Source of the DNA: Streptomyces sp. WAC 04229
GTDB taxonomy: Bacteria > Actinomycetota > Actinomycetes > Streptomycetales > Streptomycetaceae
Length of the DNA: 50,320 nt
Assembly (NCBI RefSeq): GCF_003947455.1
Contig: NZ_QHJH01000038.1
Span: forward strand, 1 to 50,320
Reading direction: 5' to 3'
Within the stretch, counting starts at the first letter, position 1; each line of letters starts with the position of its first letter. This document shows, piece by piece, positions 11,479-20,069 of the stretch. The notes under the pieces were generated by a model. That model did no database searches and was not told where the DNA came from. It worked only from the letters and a program-made list of their open reading frames with translations. Both the position numbers and the translations under genes were made by a program.

Positions 11479-11880
11479 TCAGGTGTCGACGCGCTCGACG
11501 CGTACCGGGTCGCCGTCACGCACCGTCGCCAGCAGGCGCGGGTCTCCGTCCAGTCGGCCCATGACGTTGCACGGACTCGCGAGGCGGCACTCTCCCTCAA
11601 ACTCCGTTCGGGGGGACCCCCAGCCTCGCGAGATCGGTGTGGGCCCGTAGGGGAGGGCCAGGGCGTCCCCGTCGGTCCAGAAGGCGACCGTGCCCGGCTC
11701 GACGACCTCCCGGGCGTCCGTTTCACGTGAAACCGACACACCTGTGTCGAAGTACACCTCCTCGCCCCAGGTGTGAGCGGAGGCGGTGAGTGGCAGGGCC
11801 TTGAGCAGCGCCTCCGTTGTCGGGGTGTCGTCGAGTGTCGCGGTGAGGTGTCCCGCAGGCCATGAGATCCGAATCTGCAT
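11479..11880 (-). CDS. Cyclophilin-like fold protein
   Basis: 133 residues. The signature stretches are TTEALLKALPL, ANTWGEEVYFD-like HTWGEEVYF, PGTVAFWTDGDALALPYGPTPIS, and a Gly-rich loop. They match the small TM1367-like cyclophilin-fold family, whose function is unknown; catalytic peptidyl-prolyl isomerase activity is not assured. The ATG at 11880 has no clear ribosome site. Eight bases upstream lies a perfect inverted repeat (11889-11905), so the transcript may be nearly leaderless. It is convergent with the aminotransferase gene and divergent from cydA. Confidence 0.8.
   Translation of the reverse strand: MQIRISWPAGHLTATLDDTPTTEALLKALPLTASAHTWGEEVYFDTGVSVSRETDAREVVEPGTVAFWTDGDALALPYGPTPISRGWGSPRTEFEGECRLASPCNVMGRLDGDPRLLATVRDGDPVRVERVDT
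11720..11733. other. Perfect parS site (ParB binding)
   Basis: GTTTCACGTGAAAC, identical to the Streptomyces consensus, lies inside the cyclophilin-fold gene, where its reverse strand encodes VSRET. Confidence 0.88.
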
Positions 11881-11888
11881 GCGGCGGA

Positions 11889-11905
11889 TTCAACAATATG
11901 TTGAA
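11889..11905. promoter_or_regulatory. Perfect inverted repeat, probable operator of unknown factor
   Basis: TTCAACA and TGTTGAA are separated by ATA. The repeat sits immediately upstream of the leftward gene's start and about 200 bp upstream of cydA. It is AT-rich against a GC-rich background. No T tract follows, so a protein-binding site is more likely than a terminator. Confidence 0.55.
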
Positions 11906-11982
11906 GTCCCTGCCAAGGGGTTGACGTCACAGGGGACCCCCCTTCCGATGTCGAAAAGCGGTAGGTCATAATTGCTTGTGAA

Positions 11983-11998
11983 TGTGAACGCGTTCACA
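11983..11998. promoter_or_regulatory. Rex operator (ROP) upstream of cydA
   Basis: TGTGAACGCGTTCACA is a perfect 16-bp palindrome and matches the Rex consensus from S. coelicolor. Rex is released by NADH, so cyd is induced when oxygen is short. A CATAAT -10-like box (11967-11972) lies just before it, which would place the site over or directly after a transcription start. Confidence 0.92.
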
Positions 11999-12090
11999 AG
12001 CGTGTCCCGGTTGCGCCCGCGTTGGGTGTGACAAACACGTTCAAAACGCCGCTGACCACGGCGATGTGGCGAGGTAAGGAGAGTGACGAC

Positions 12091-13596
12091 GTGGACATGG
12101 CTCTGGCGCCGGAGACCCTGGCGCGGTGGCAGTTCGGCATCACGACCGTCTACCACTTCCTGTTCGTCCCGCTGACGATCTCCCTGGCCGCTCTGACGGC
12201 CGGGCTGCAGACCGCATGGGTCCGCACGGAGAAGGAGAAGTACCTCAGGGCGACCAAGTTCTGGGGCAAGCTCTTCCTGATCAACATCGCCATGGGTGTC
12301 GTCACCGGCATCGTGCAGGAGTTCCAGTTCGGCATGAACTGGTCCGACTACTCGCGCTTCGTCGGCGACGTCTTCGGTGCCCCGCTCGCCTTCGAGGCGC
12401 TGATCGCCTTCTTCTTCGAGTCCACCTTCATCGGTCTGTGGATCTTCGGCTGGGACAAGCTGCCCAAGAAGATCCACCTGGCCTGCATCTGGATGGTCTC
12501 GATCGGCACCCTGCTGTCGGCGTACTTCATCCTCGCGGCCAACTCCTGGATGCAGCACCCCGTCGGCTACCGGATCAACGAGGAGAAGGGCCGCGCCGAG
12601 CTCACCGACTTCTGGCAGGTCCTCACCCAGAACACCACCCTCAACCAGGTCTTCCACAGCTTCTCGGCGGCCTTCCTGACGGGCGGTGCCTTCATGGTCG
12701 GCATCGCCGCCTTCCACCTGATGCGCAAGAAGCACATCCCGGTGATGCGGACCTCGCTGCGGCTCGGCCTGGTCACCCTGGCGGTCGGCGGCGTGCTCAC
12801 CGCGGTGAGCGGCGACACCCTCGGCAAGGTCATGTACGAGCAGCAGCCGATGAAGATGGCCGCCGCCGAGGCCCTGTGGGACGGCGAGAAGCCGGCGCCC
12901 TTCTCGGTGTTCGCCTATGGGGACGTCGACAAGGGGCACAACAAGGTCGCCCTGGAGATCCCCGGTCTGCTGTCCTTCCTGGCGCACAGCGACTTCGAGT
13001 CCTACGTGCCCGGGATCAACGACACCAACAAGGCCCTCCAGGAGAAGTACGGTCCCGGTGACTACAAGCCCATCGTCCCCGTCGCCTACTGGGGCTTCCG
13101 GTGGATGATCGGCTTCGGCATGGCCTCCTTCTCCCTCGGCCTGCTGGGCCTGTGGCTGACCCGGAAGAGGTTCCTGCTGCCGGCCCCGCTGCGCACTGGG
13201 GAGGACGAAGTGCCACGACTGGTGCTGCTGAAGAAGCCGCTCGGGGCGAGGCTCACCCGCGTGTACTGGCTGCTGGCGCTCTGGACGATGGCCTTCCCGC
13301 TGATCGCCAACTCCTGGGGCTGGATCTTCACCGAGATGGGCCGCCAGCCCTGGGTGGTCTACGGCGTGATGCAGACCCGGGACGCGGTCTCCCCCGGTGT
13401 CTCCACCACCGAGGTCATCATCTCGATGTCCGTCTTCACCCTGCTCTACGCCGTCCTGGCCGTCATCGAGGTCAAGCTGCTGGCGAAGTACGTCAAGGCG
13501 GGTCCGCCCGAGCTGACCGAGGCCGACCTCAACCCGCCCAAGAAGATCGGCGACGACCTCCGTGACGCCGACAAGCCGATGGCCTTCTCGTACTAG
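12091..13596 (+). CDS. cydA: Cytochrome bd ubiquinol/menaquinol oxidase subunit I
   Basis: 501 residues from the GTG at 12091, 9 nt after AAGGAG; the ATG at 12097 is 15 nt away and less suited. CydA carries hemes b558, b595 and d in the membrane and oxidises quinol with reduction of oxygen at high affinity. Visible features are the N-terminal His in TTVYHFLFVP (near residue 22), the His in LNQVFHSFSAAF, and the diagnostic GRQPWVVYGV block. About nine membrane helices can be traced. The Q-loop is short. It is the first gene of cydA-cydB-cydCD behind a Rex operator. Confidence 0.97.
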   Translation: MDMALAPETLARWQFGITTVYHFLFVPLTISLAALTAGLQTAWVRTEKEKYLRATKFWGKLFLINIAMGVVTGIVQEFQFGMNWSDYSRFVGDVFGAPLAFEALIAFFFESTFIGLWIFGWDKLPKKIHLACIWMVSIGTLLSAYFILAANSWMQHPVGYRINEEKGRAELTDFWQVLTQNTTLNQVFHSFSAAFLTGGAFMVGIAAFHLMRKKHIPVMRTSLRLGLVTLAVGGVLTAVSGDTLGKVMYEQQPMKMAAAEALWDGEKPAPFSVFAYGDVDKGHNKVALEIPGLLSFLAHSDFESYVPGINDTNKALQEKYGPGDYKPIVPVAYWGFRWMIGFGMASFSLGLLGLWLTRKRFLLPAPLRTGEDEVPRLVLLKKPLGARLTRVYWLLALWTMAFPLIANSWGWIFTEMGRQPWVVYGVMQTRDAVSPGVSTTEVIISMSVFTLLYAVLAVIEVKLLAKYVKAGPPELTEADLNPPKKIGDDLRDADKPMAFSY

Positions 13597-13616
13597 GCCG
13601 AGGGAGCTGCACAGTC

Positions 13617-14621
13617 ATGGAACTGCACGACGTCTGGTTCGTACTGATCGCCGTCCTGTGGACCGGCTACTTCTTCCTGGAGGGCTTCGACTTCGGGGTC
13701 GGCGTGCTCACCAAACTGCTCGCCCGGAACCGGCCCGAGAAGCGGGTGCTGATCAATACCATCGGCCCCGTGTGGGACGGCAACGAGGTGTGGCTGCTCA
13801 CCGCCGGCGGCGCCACCTTCGCCGCCTTTCCCGAGTGGTACGCCACGCTCTTCTCCGGCTTCTACCTTCCGCTGCTGGTCATCCTGGTCTGCCTGATCGT
13901 CCGGGGTGTCGCCTTCGAGTACCGCGTGAAGCGGCCCGAGGAGAACTGGCAGCGCAACTGGGAGACCGCGATCTTCTGGACCTCGCTGATCCCGGCGTTC
14001 CTGTGGGGCGTGGCCTTCGGCAACATCGTCCACGGGGTGAAGATCGACCGGGACCTGGAGTACGTCGGCACCGTCTGGGAACTGCTCAACCCGTACGCGC
14101 TGCTGGGCGGACTGGTCACGCTGACGCTGTTCACCTTCCACGGAACGGTGTTCACCGCCCTCAAGACCGTCGGTGAGATCCGAGAGCGCGCGCGGGCCCT
14201 GGCGCTGCGGGTCGGGCTGGTCACGGCCGTGCTGGCCCTGGTCTTCCTGGTCTGGACGCAGGCCCACAGCGGGAACGGCAAGAGCCTGGTCGCCCTCGTG
14301 GTGGCCGTCGCCGCCCTGGCCGCGGCCCTGGTGGCGAACCAGGCCGGGCGTGAGGGCTGGTCGTTCGCACTCTCCGGCGGCACCATCGTCGCCGCCGTGG
14401 CGATGCTCTTCCTGACGCTCTTCCCGAACGTCATGCCGTCCACGCTCAACCCGGACTGGAGCCTCACCGTCACCAACGCGTCCTCGAGCGCCTACACGCT
14501 GAAGATCATGACCTGGCTGGCCGTGATCGCCACACCGGTCGTCCTGCTCTACCAGGGCTGGACGTACTGGGTGTTCCGCAAGCGCATCGGCACCCAGCAC
14601 CTCGCCGACGCCAAGCACTGA
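13617..14621 (+). CDS. cydB: Cytochrome bd oxidase subunit II
   Basis: 334 residues, ATG 20 bp after the cydA stop with AGGGAG upstream. It is an all-helical membrane protein with the family opening DVWFVLIAVLWTGYFFLEGFDFGVG and the conserved GPVWDGNEVW. It is the partner of CydA in the oxidase and has a similar 8-9 helix fold. Spacing and orientation show co-transcription with cydA and, 22 bp on, cydCD. Confidence 0.97.
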   Translation: MELHDVWFVLIAVLWTGYFFLEGFDFGVGVLTKLLARNRPEKRVLINTIGPVWDGNEVWLLTAGGATFAAFPEWYATLFSGFYLPLLVILVCLIVRGVAFEYRVKRPEENWQRNWETAIFWTSLIPAFLWGVAFGNIVHGVKIDRDLEYVGTVWELLNPYALLGGLVTLTLFTFHGTVFTALKTVGEIRERARALALRVGLVTAVLALVFLVWTQAHSGNGKSLVALVVAVAALAAALVANQAGREGWSFALSGGTIVAAVAMLFLTLFPNVMPSTLNPDWSLTVTNASSSAYTLKIMTWLAVIATPVVLLYQGWTYWVFRKRIGTQHLADAKH

Positions 14622-14636
14622 GTGCCGGGGAGGACT

Positions 14637-14650
14637 GTTTCACGTGAAAC
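14637..14650. other. Perfect parS site overlapping the cydCD start codon
   Basis: GTTTCACGTGAAAC, identical to the consensus. The GTG at 14644-14646 in its centre is the cydCD start codon, and the ribosome site GGGGAGG lies just to the left. Confidence 0.9.
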
Positions 14651-17600
14651 CCATCGATCCACGTCTTCTGCGGTACGCCCGCGCCACCCGGCTCTTCCTC
14701 ACGGCCGTCGTCGTCCTGGGAGCCGTCGGGGCGGGACTGCTCGTCGCGCAGGCGATGCTCATCGCCGAGGTGGTGGTGGGCGCCTTCCAGCACTCCATGA
14801 CCGCCGCCGAACTCCGCACTCCCCTGCTCCTGCTGGCCGCCGTGGCCTGCGGCCGCGCGCTGGTCGGCTGGCTCACCGAACTGGCCGCCCACCGGGCGAG
14901 CGCGGCGGTGAAGTCGGAGCTGCGGGGACGGCTGCTGGAGCGGGCCACCGCGCTCGGCCCCGGCTGGCTGAGCGGACAGCGGACCGGCTCGCTGGTCGCC
15001 CTGGCCACCCGGGGCGTCGACGCCCTCGACGACTACTTCTCGCGCTATCTGCCGCAGTTGGGCCTCGCGGTGGTCGTACCCGTGGCGGTGCTGGCCCGCA
15101 TCGTCACCGAGGACTGGGTCTCGGCGGCCATCATCGTCGGGACCCTGCCGCTCATCCCGGTCTTCATGGTGCTGATCGGCTGGGCCACCCAGTCCCGGAT
15201 GGACCGCCAGTGGCGCCTGCTGTCCCGGCTGTCCGGGCACTTCCTGGACGTGGTCGCGGGGCTGCCCACGCTGAAGGTCTTCGGACGGGCCAAGGCCCAG
15301 GCCGAGTCGATCAAGCGCATCACCGGTGAGTACCGGCAGGCGACCATGCGGACGCTGCGGATCGCCTTCCTGTCGTCCTTCGCGCTGGAACTGCTCGCCA
15401 CCCTGTCCGTGGCCCTAGTGGCGGTCACCATCGGCATGCGGCTCGTCCACGGGGACATGGCCCTGTACGACGGCCTGGTCGTCCTCGTCCTCGCGCCCGA
15501 GGCCTACCTGCCGCTGCGGCAGGTGGGGGCGCAGTACCACGCGGCCGCCGAGGGGCTCGCCGCCGCCGAGGAGATCTTCGAGGTCCTGGAACGCCCCGTA
15601 CCGGCATCCGGGAACACCCCGGTTCCCGCCCACGGCGCCCTCGCCTTCGAGGACGTCACGGTCCGCTACCCCGGACGCTCCGTAGACGCCGTCAGGGACG
15701 TGAGCCTCACCGTCGAGCCCGGAGAGACGGTCGCGCTCGTCGGCCCGAGCGGGGCGGGCAAGTCGACGCTGCTCAACGCCCTCCTCGGCTTCGTGCCCCC
15801 GAGCGCGGGACGGATCCGGATCGGCGGGACCGACCTCTCCTCGCTCGACCCGGCGCAGTGGCACGCCCAGGTCGCCTGGGTGCCGCAGCACCCGCACCTG
15901 TACGCCGGGACCATCGCGGAGAACGTACGCCTGGCCCGGCCCGACGCCGACGACCTCGCCGTATGCCGCGCGTTGCGGGACGCGGGCGCGCTGGAGTTCG
16001 TGGACGCACTGCCCGACGGCACGGCGACCGTCCTCGGCGAGGACGGGACGGGGCTGTCCGCCGGGCAGCGGCAGCGGCTCGCGCTGGCCCGGGCGTTCCT
16101 CGCGGACCGGCCGGTGCTGCTGCTTGACGAGCCGACGGCGGCCCTGGACGGGGCGACCGAGGCCGAGGTCGTGGCCGCCGTGCGCAGGCTCGCGGAGGGG
16201 CGGACGGTGCTGCTGGTGGTGCACCGTCCGGCGCTGCTGGAGGTGGCCGACCGGGTGGTGCGGCTCGCGGAGCCGGCGACCGCCGCCCTGTCCGACGGCA
16301 CCCTTCTCGTACCGGCCGGGCGCGGTGCCGAGGAGCCCGCCGCATCCGCTGTTCCCGTCGCTCCGGACGTCCCGGCGCCCGTGGTGGAGGCCCGGGGCGG
16401 TGTCCTCGCCAGGGTCCGTGCCATGTCCGCCGCCCGGCGCGGACGGCTCGCCCTCGGGCTGCTGCTCGGCAGCCTGGCACTGGGCAGTGCCGTGGGCCTG
16501 ATGGCCACCTCCGGGTACCTCATCTCCCGGGCCTCCGAGCAGCCGCCGGTGCTGTACCTGATGGTGGCCGTCACGGCGACGCGCGCCTTCGGGATCGGGC
16601 GGGCCGTGTTCCGCTACGCGGAGCGCCTCGTGACGCACGACGCCGTGCTGCGGATGCTGGCCGACACCCGGGTCGCCGTGTACCGGCGGCTGGAGCGGCT
16701 GGCGCCCGCAGGGCTGCGCCGCACCCGCCGGGGCGACCTGCTGTCCCGGCTCGTCGCCGACGTCGACGCCCTGCAGGACTACTGGCTGCGGTGGCTGCTG
16801 CCCGCCGGCGGCGCTGTCGTCGTCTCCGCCGCCTCGGTCGGGTTCACGGCCTGGCTGCTGCCGGAGGCCGGTGCGGTCCTCGCGGCCGGTCTGCTGGCGG
16901 CCGGTGTCGGCGTCCCGCTGTTGACCGGGGCGGTGGCCCGGCGGGCCGAGCGCAGGCTCGCCCCCGCGCGGGGTGTGCTCGCCACCCGGGTCACCGACCT
17001 GCTGACCGGCACCGCGGAGCTGACCGTTGCCGGAGCCCTGCCCGGCCGGGCCGCGGAGGCACGCCGGGCCGACGGCACGCTCACCCGGATCGCCTCCCGC
17101 GCCGCCACCGCCACCGCGCTGGGCGACGGACTCACCGCGCTGATCTCCGGCCTGACCGTCGCGGGCGCCGCCCTCGTCGGCGCCCAGGCGGTGGCCGGCG
17201 GCCGGCTCGCCGGCGTGGCCATGGCCGTCGTCGTCCTCACGCCGCTGGCCGCCTTCGAGGCCGTACTCGGGCTGCCGCTGGCCGTGCAGTACCGGCAGCG
17301 GGTGCGCAGGAGCGCCGAGCGCGTGTACGAGGTCCTCGACGCCCCCGAGCCGGTACGGGAGCCGGAGACACCCCGGCAGGCTCCCTCCTCGCCGTTCCCC
17401 GTCGTCCTGAGGGGACTGGCCGCACGGCATGCCGGGCAGGACCGGGACGCCCTGGCGGGCCTGGACCTCACGCTCGCCGAGGGCCGCCGCGTCGCCGTGG
17501 TCGGCCCGTCCGGCTCCGGCAAGACCACGCTCGCCCAGACGCTGCTGCGCTTCCTCGACGCGGACGCCGGCTCCTACACGCTGGCCGGTGTGGACGCGTA

Positions 17601-18150
17601 CGCCCTGGCCGGCGACGACGTGCGGCGCCTCGTCGGGCTGTGCGCCCAGGACGCGCACCTTTTCGACAGCTCCGTGCGCGAGAACCTGCTGCTGGCCAGG
17701 AAGGACGCCACCGAGGGCGAACTGCGGGACGCGCTGGCCCGGGCCCGGCTGCTGGAGTGGGCCGACAGCCTGCCCGACGGCCTGGACACCCTGGTCGGTG
17801 CGCACGGGGCCAGGCTGTCCGGTGGCCAGCGGCAGCGGCTGGCCCTGGCCCGGGCGCTGCTCGCCGACTTCCCGGTCCTGGTGCTCGACGAGCCCGCCGA
17901 ACACCTCGACCTGCCGACCGCGGACGCGCTCACCGCCGATCTGCTGGCCGCGACCGAGGGCCGGACGACCCTGCTGATCACGCACCGGCTGGCTGGCTTG
18001 CAGGCCGTGGACGAGGTGCTGGTGCTGGACCGGGGACGGGTCGTGCAGCGGGGGACGTACGCGGAGCTGGCGGCCGTGCCGGGTCCGCTGCGGGAGATGG
18101 CCGGGCACGAGGCGGCAGCGGAACTGCTGGTGCCACAGCCACGGCCGTAG
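14644..18150 (+). CDS. cydCD: CydD-CydC fusion, ABC exporter for cytochrome bd assembly
   Basis: 1168 residues, GTG start 6-8 nt after GGGGAGG. CydDC is a heterodimeric ABC exporter of glutathione/cysteine-type thiols (also linked to heme) needed to assemble cytochrome bd. In actinomycetes both halves are one polypeptide. Two complete modules follow each other. The first has a six-helix membrane domain, Walker A GPSGAGKST near residue 366, signature LSAGQRQRLALARAF and LLLDEPTAALDG. The second membrane domain starts near 590, with Walker A GPSGSGKTT near 954, signature LSGGQRQRLALARAL and VLDEPAEHLD. The last gene of the cyd operon. A parS site covers its start codon. Confidence 0.96.
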   Translation: MKPIDPRLLRYARATRLFLTAVVVLGAVGAGLLVAQAMLIAEVVVGAFQHSMTAAELRTPLLLLAAVACGRALVGWLTELAAHRASAAVKSELRGRLLERATALGPGWLSGQRTGSLVALATRGVDALDDYFSRYLPQLGLAVVVPVAVLARIVTEDWVSAAIIVGTLPLIPVFMVLIGWATQSRMDRQWRLLSRLSGHFLDVVAGLPTLKVFGRAKAQAESIKRITGEYRQATMRTLRIAFLSSFALELLATLSVALVAVTIGMRLVHGDMALYDGLVVLVLAPEAYLPLRQVGAQYHAAAEGLAAAEEIFEVLERPVPASGNTPVPAHGALAFEDVTVRYPGRSVDAVRDVSLTVEPGETVALVGPSGAGKSTLLNALLGFVPPSAGRIRIGGTDLSSLDPAQWHAQVAWVPQHPHLYAGTIAENVRLARPDADDLAVCRALRDAGALEFVDALPDGTATVLGEDGTGLSAGQRQRLALARAFLADRPVLLLDEPTAALDGATEAEVVAAVRRLAEGRTVLLVVHRPALLEVADRVVRLAEPATAALSDGTLLVPAGRGAEEPAASAVPVAPDVPAPVVEARGGVLARVRAMSAARRGRLALGLLLGSLALGSAVGLMATSGYLISRASEQPPVLYLMVAVTATRAFGIGRAVFRYAERLVTHDAVLRMLADTRVAVYRRLERLAPAGLRRTRRGDLLSRLVADVDALQDYWLRWLLPAGGAVVVSAASVGFTAWLLPEAGAVLAAGLLAAGVGVPLLTGAVARRAERRLAPARGVLATRVTDLLTGTAELTVAGALPGRAAEARRADGTLTRIASRAATATALGDGLTALISGLTVAGAALVGAQAVAGGRLAGVAMAVVVLTPLAAFEAVLGLPLAVQYRQRVRRSAERVYEVLDAPEPVREPETPRQAPSSPFPVVLRGLAARHAGQDRDALAGLDLTLAEGRRVAVVGPSGSGKTTLAQTLLRFLDADAGSYTLAGVDAYALAGDDVRRLVGLCAQDAHLFDSSVRENLLLARKDATEGELRDALARARLLEWADSLPDGLDTLVGAHGARLSGGQRQRLALARALLADFPVLVLDEPAEHLDLPTADALTADLLAATEGRTTLLITHRLAGLQAVDEVLVLDRGRVVQRGTYAELAAVPGPLREMAGHEAAAELLVPQPRP

Positions 18151-18204
18151 GCGCGGACACCGGCGCGGGCACGGGCACGGGTGTGAGCACGGGTGTGAGC
18201 ACGG

Positions 18205-18237
18205 TCAGGAAATTTTTCGGTAATCCGACTTTCCTGA
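18205..18237. terminator. Hairpin between cydCD and the histidine kinase
   Basis: TCAGGAAA (18205-18212) pairs with TTTCCTGA (18230-18237), and inside it TCGG (18217-18220) pairs with CCGA (18225-18228). It may end the cyd transcript, but its AT-rich arms and place 28 bp before the kinase start also suit an operator. Confidence 0.5.
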
Positions 18238-18264
18238 ACAAAAGGGTCTCACTAGGCTCGGGCC

Positions 18265-19947
18265 ATGCACCCAGCGCCGCCCCCCGGCCCCCCGCCGCCC
18301 TATGAGGGTGCCTCCGCCGAGCTCCTGGCCCGGGTGCCGAAACTGCTGGATGCGATGCGCTCCGTCGGCAGCGGACTGGAGCTGCACTCCACGCTGAACC
18401 GGATCTGCGAGACGGCCGCCGACCTGGCGAACGCCCGGTACGCGGCCATCGGAGTCGTCGACGAGGACGGGCACGGACTCGCCGACTTCGTGCACCACGG
18501 CCTCGACGAGGCGACCGTCCGGCGCGTCGGCCGCCTCCCCGACGGCCGCAAAGGGCTGCTCGGCGCCCTCATTGTCGAACCCGAGCCGGTCCGGCTCACC
18601 GACCTGACCGAGGATCCGCGCGCGTGCGGCTTCCCCGAGGGCCACCCTCCGATGCGGAGCTTCCTCGGGGTCCCCATCCGGGTACAGGAGGAGGTCTTCG
18701 GCAACCTCTACCTGACCGACAAGTACACGGGCGAGCCGTTCAACGACTACGACCTCGCCATGGTCCGGGTCCTGGCCACCGAGGCCGGCATCGCCATCGG
18801 CAACGCGCGACTGTACGAGGCCGCACAGCAGCGGGAGCGGTGGATCGACGGGTCGGTCGCCGTCACCACGGCGCTGCTGTCCGGCGGTGACACCGACGAC
18901 GCCCTCCAGACCGTCGCCGAGCAGGCCCGCCGGCTCTCCGGAGCGGCCGCCGGCATCGTGCTGCTGCCCGCCGACGGGGGCGGCCTGGAGATCGTGGCGG
19001 TAGCCGCACCGCACCGCACGAACGCCCTCGGCAAGGTCATCCCCCCGGAGAACGGCATCGTCTCCGAACTCCTCGCCGGCCGTCCCGTGTTCGTGGACGA
19101 CGCCGCCACCGACCCGCGTCTGGATGCCGGACCGGTGCGCGCCTACGGGCCGATCATGCTGCTGCCGCTGTGCCGGGACGGGCGGATCCTCGGTGGCCTC
19201 GTCATGCCCCGCGCCCGGGGAGAGCGCCCGTTCACGCGCACGGAGCGCGCGCTCGGCGACCAGTTCGCCGCGCAGGCCGCGCTGGCGCTGATGATGGCCG
19301 ACGCCCAGCGCGACCGGGAGCGGCTCGCCGTGTACGAGGACCGGGACCGCATCGCCCGGGACCTGCACGACCTCGTCATCCAGCGGCTGTTCGCGACGGG
19401 GATGATGCTGGAGAGCGCCCAGCGCAGGGCGGCGTCGCCCGAGGTGCGCGACGGCGTCGGCGGCGCCGTCGACGAACTCGACGTCACCATCCAGGAGATC
19501 CGCTCGGCGATCTTCGCCCTGCAGCAGCCCGCCGAGGCACCCGCGGGGCTACGGACCCGCATGCTGCGCGAGATCACCATGGCCGCCGTACCGCTGGGCT
19601 TCACACCCGCGCACCGCTTCGTCGGCCCGGTCGACACCGCCGTCGGCGAGCTGACCGGCAAGAACCTCATCGCCGCGCTGCGCGAGACCCTGTCCAACGC
19701 CTTCCGGCACGCCCACGCCACCCGGATCGAGGTGGCCGTGGACGCGACGGCGACCCTGCCGGACGGGCGGCCCGGCGTGCGGCTGACCGTCGCGGACGAC
19801 GGTGTCGGCATCCCCGAGGGCGGCCGGCGCAGCGGCCTGCACAATCTGCAGCGCCGCGCCGAGACGGTCGGCGGCACCAGCGGGCTCGGCCCGGGCATCG
19901 GGGCGGACGGCGGCGGCACAACCGTGTGGTGGGAGGCGCCGTACTGA
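18265..19947 (+). CDS. DevS/DosS-like sensor histidine kinase with two GAF domains
   Basis: 560 residues, soluble. GAF-A spans about 30-190, GAF-B about 200-345, the HisKA_3 dimerisation helix about 355-430 with phospho-acceptor H368 (DRIARDLHDLVIQRLFA), then a HATPase domain with N-box ETLSNAFRHA and G-box VADDGVGIP. In GAF-A, H127 (GHPPMRSFLGVP) and Y149 (NLYLTDK) are 22 residues apart. As I recall, the heme ligand H149 and distal Y171 of mycobacterial DevS/DosS have the same spacing and context. Heme binding and gas or redox sensing are therefore likely. No response regulator is adjacent, so it is an orphan. It directly follows the cyd operon on the same strand. Confidence 0.92.
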   Translation: MHPAPPPGPPPPYEGASAELLARVPKLLDAMRSVGSGLELHSTLNRICETAADLANARYAAIGVVDEDGHGLADFVHHGLDEATVRRVGRLPDGRKGLLGALIVEPEPVRLTDLTEDPRACGFPEGHPPMRSFLGVPIRVQEEVFGNLYLTDKYTGEPFNDYDLAMVRVLATEAGIAIGNARLYEAAQQRERWIDGSVAVTTALLSGGDTDDALQTVAEQARRLSGAAAGIVLLPADGGGLEIVAVAAPHRTNALGKVIPPENGIVSELLAGRPVFVDDAATDPRLDAGPVRAYGPIMLLPLCRDGRILGGLVMPRARGERPFTRTERALGDQFAAQAALALMMADAQRDRERLAVYEDRDRIARDLHDLVIQRLFATGMMLESAQRRAASPEVRDGVGGAVDELDVTIQEIRSAIFALQQPAEAPAGLRTRMLREITMAAVPLGFTPAHRFVGPVDTAVGELTGKNLIAALRETLSNAFRHAHATRIEVAVDATATLPDGRPGVRLTVADDGVGIPEGGRRSGLHNLQRRAETVGGTSGLGPGIGADGGGTTVWWEAPY

Positions 19948-19953
19948 ACGCCG

Positions 19954-19973
19954 CCGGGGCGCCGTTGCCCCGG
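19954..19973 (+). terminator. Terminator hairpin after the kinase gene
   Basis: CCGGGGC and GCCCCGG form a perfect 7-bp stem with a 6-nt loop, 7 bp past the stop. Confidence 0.65.
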
Positions 19974-20069
19974 TTGCAGCAGCCGCGCTGCGCCGTGTGC
20001 AGCAACGGTTCCCCCACTCGTACGACGTGAAGGAGACCCGGCGGCCCCGCACGGTCCACGATCGCTGAC

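Noticed and set aside
12030..12052. Second Rex site before cydA
   Set aside because: TGTGACAAACACGTTC shares only one half with the consensus and is not a palindrome.
15415..18108. 897-codon open frame opposite cydCD
   Set aside because: Antisense shadow with repetitive Gln/Gly/Arg/Asp composition and no domain.
18165..18204. Short GGGTGTGAGCAC repeat after cydCD as a functional repeat
   Set aside because: Only two full copies, in a simple GC-rich stretch; likely slippage.
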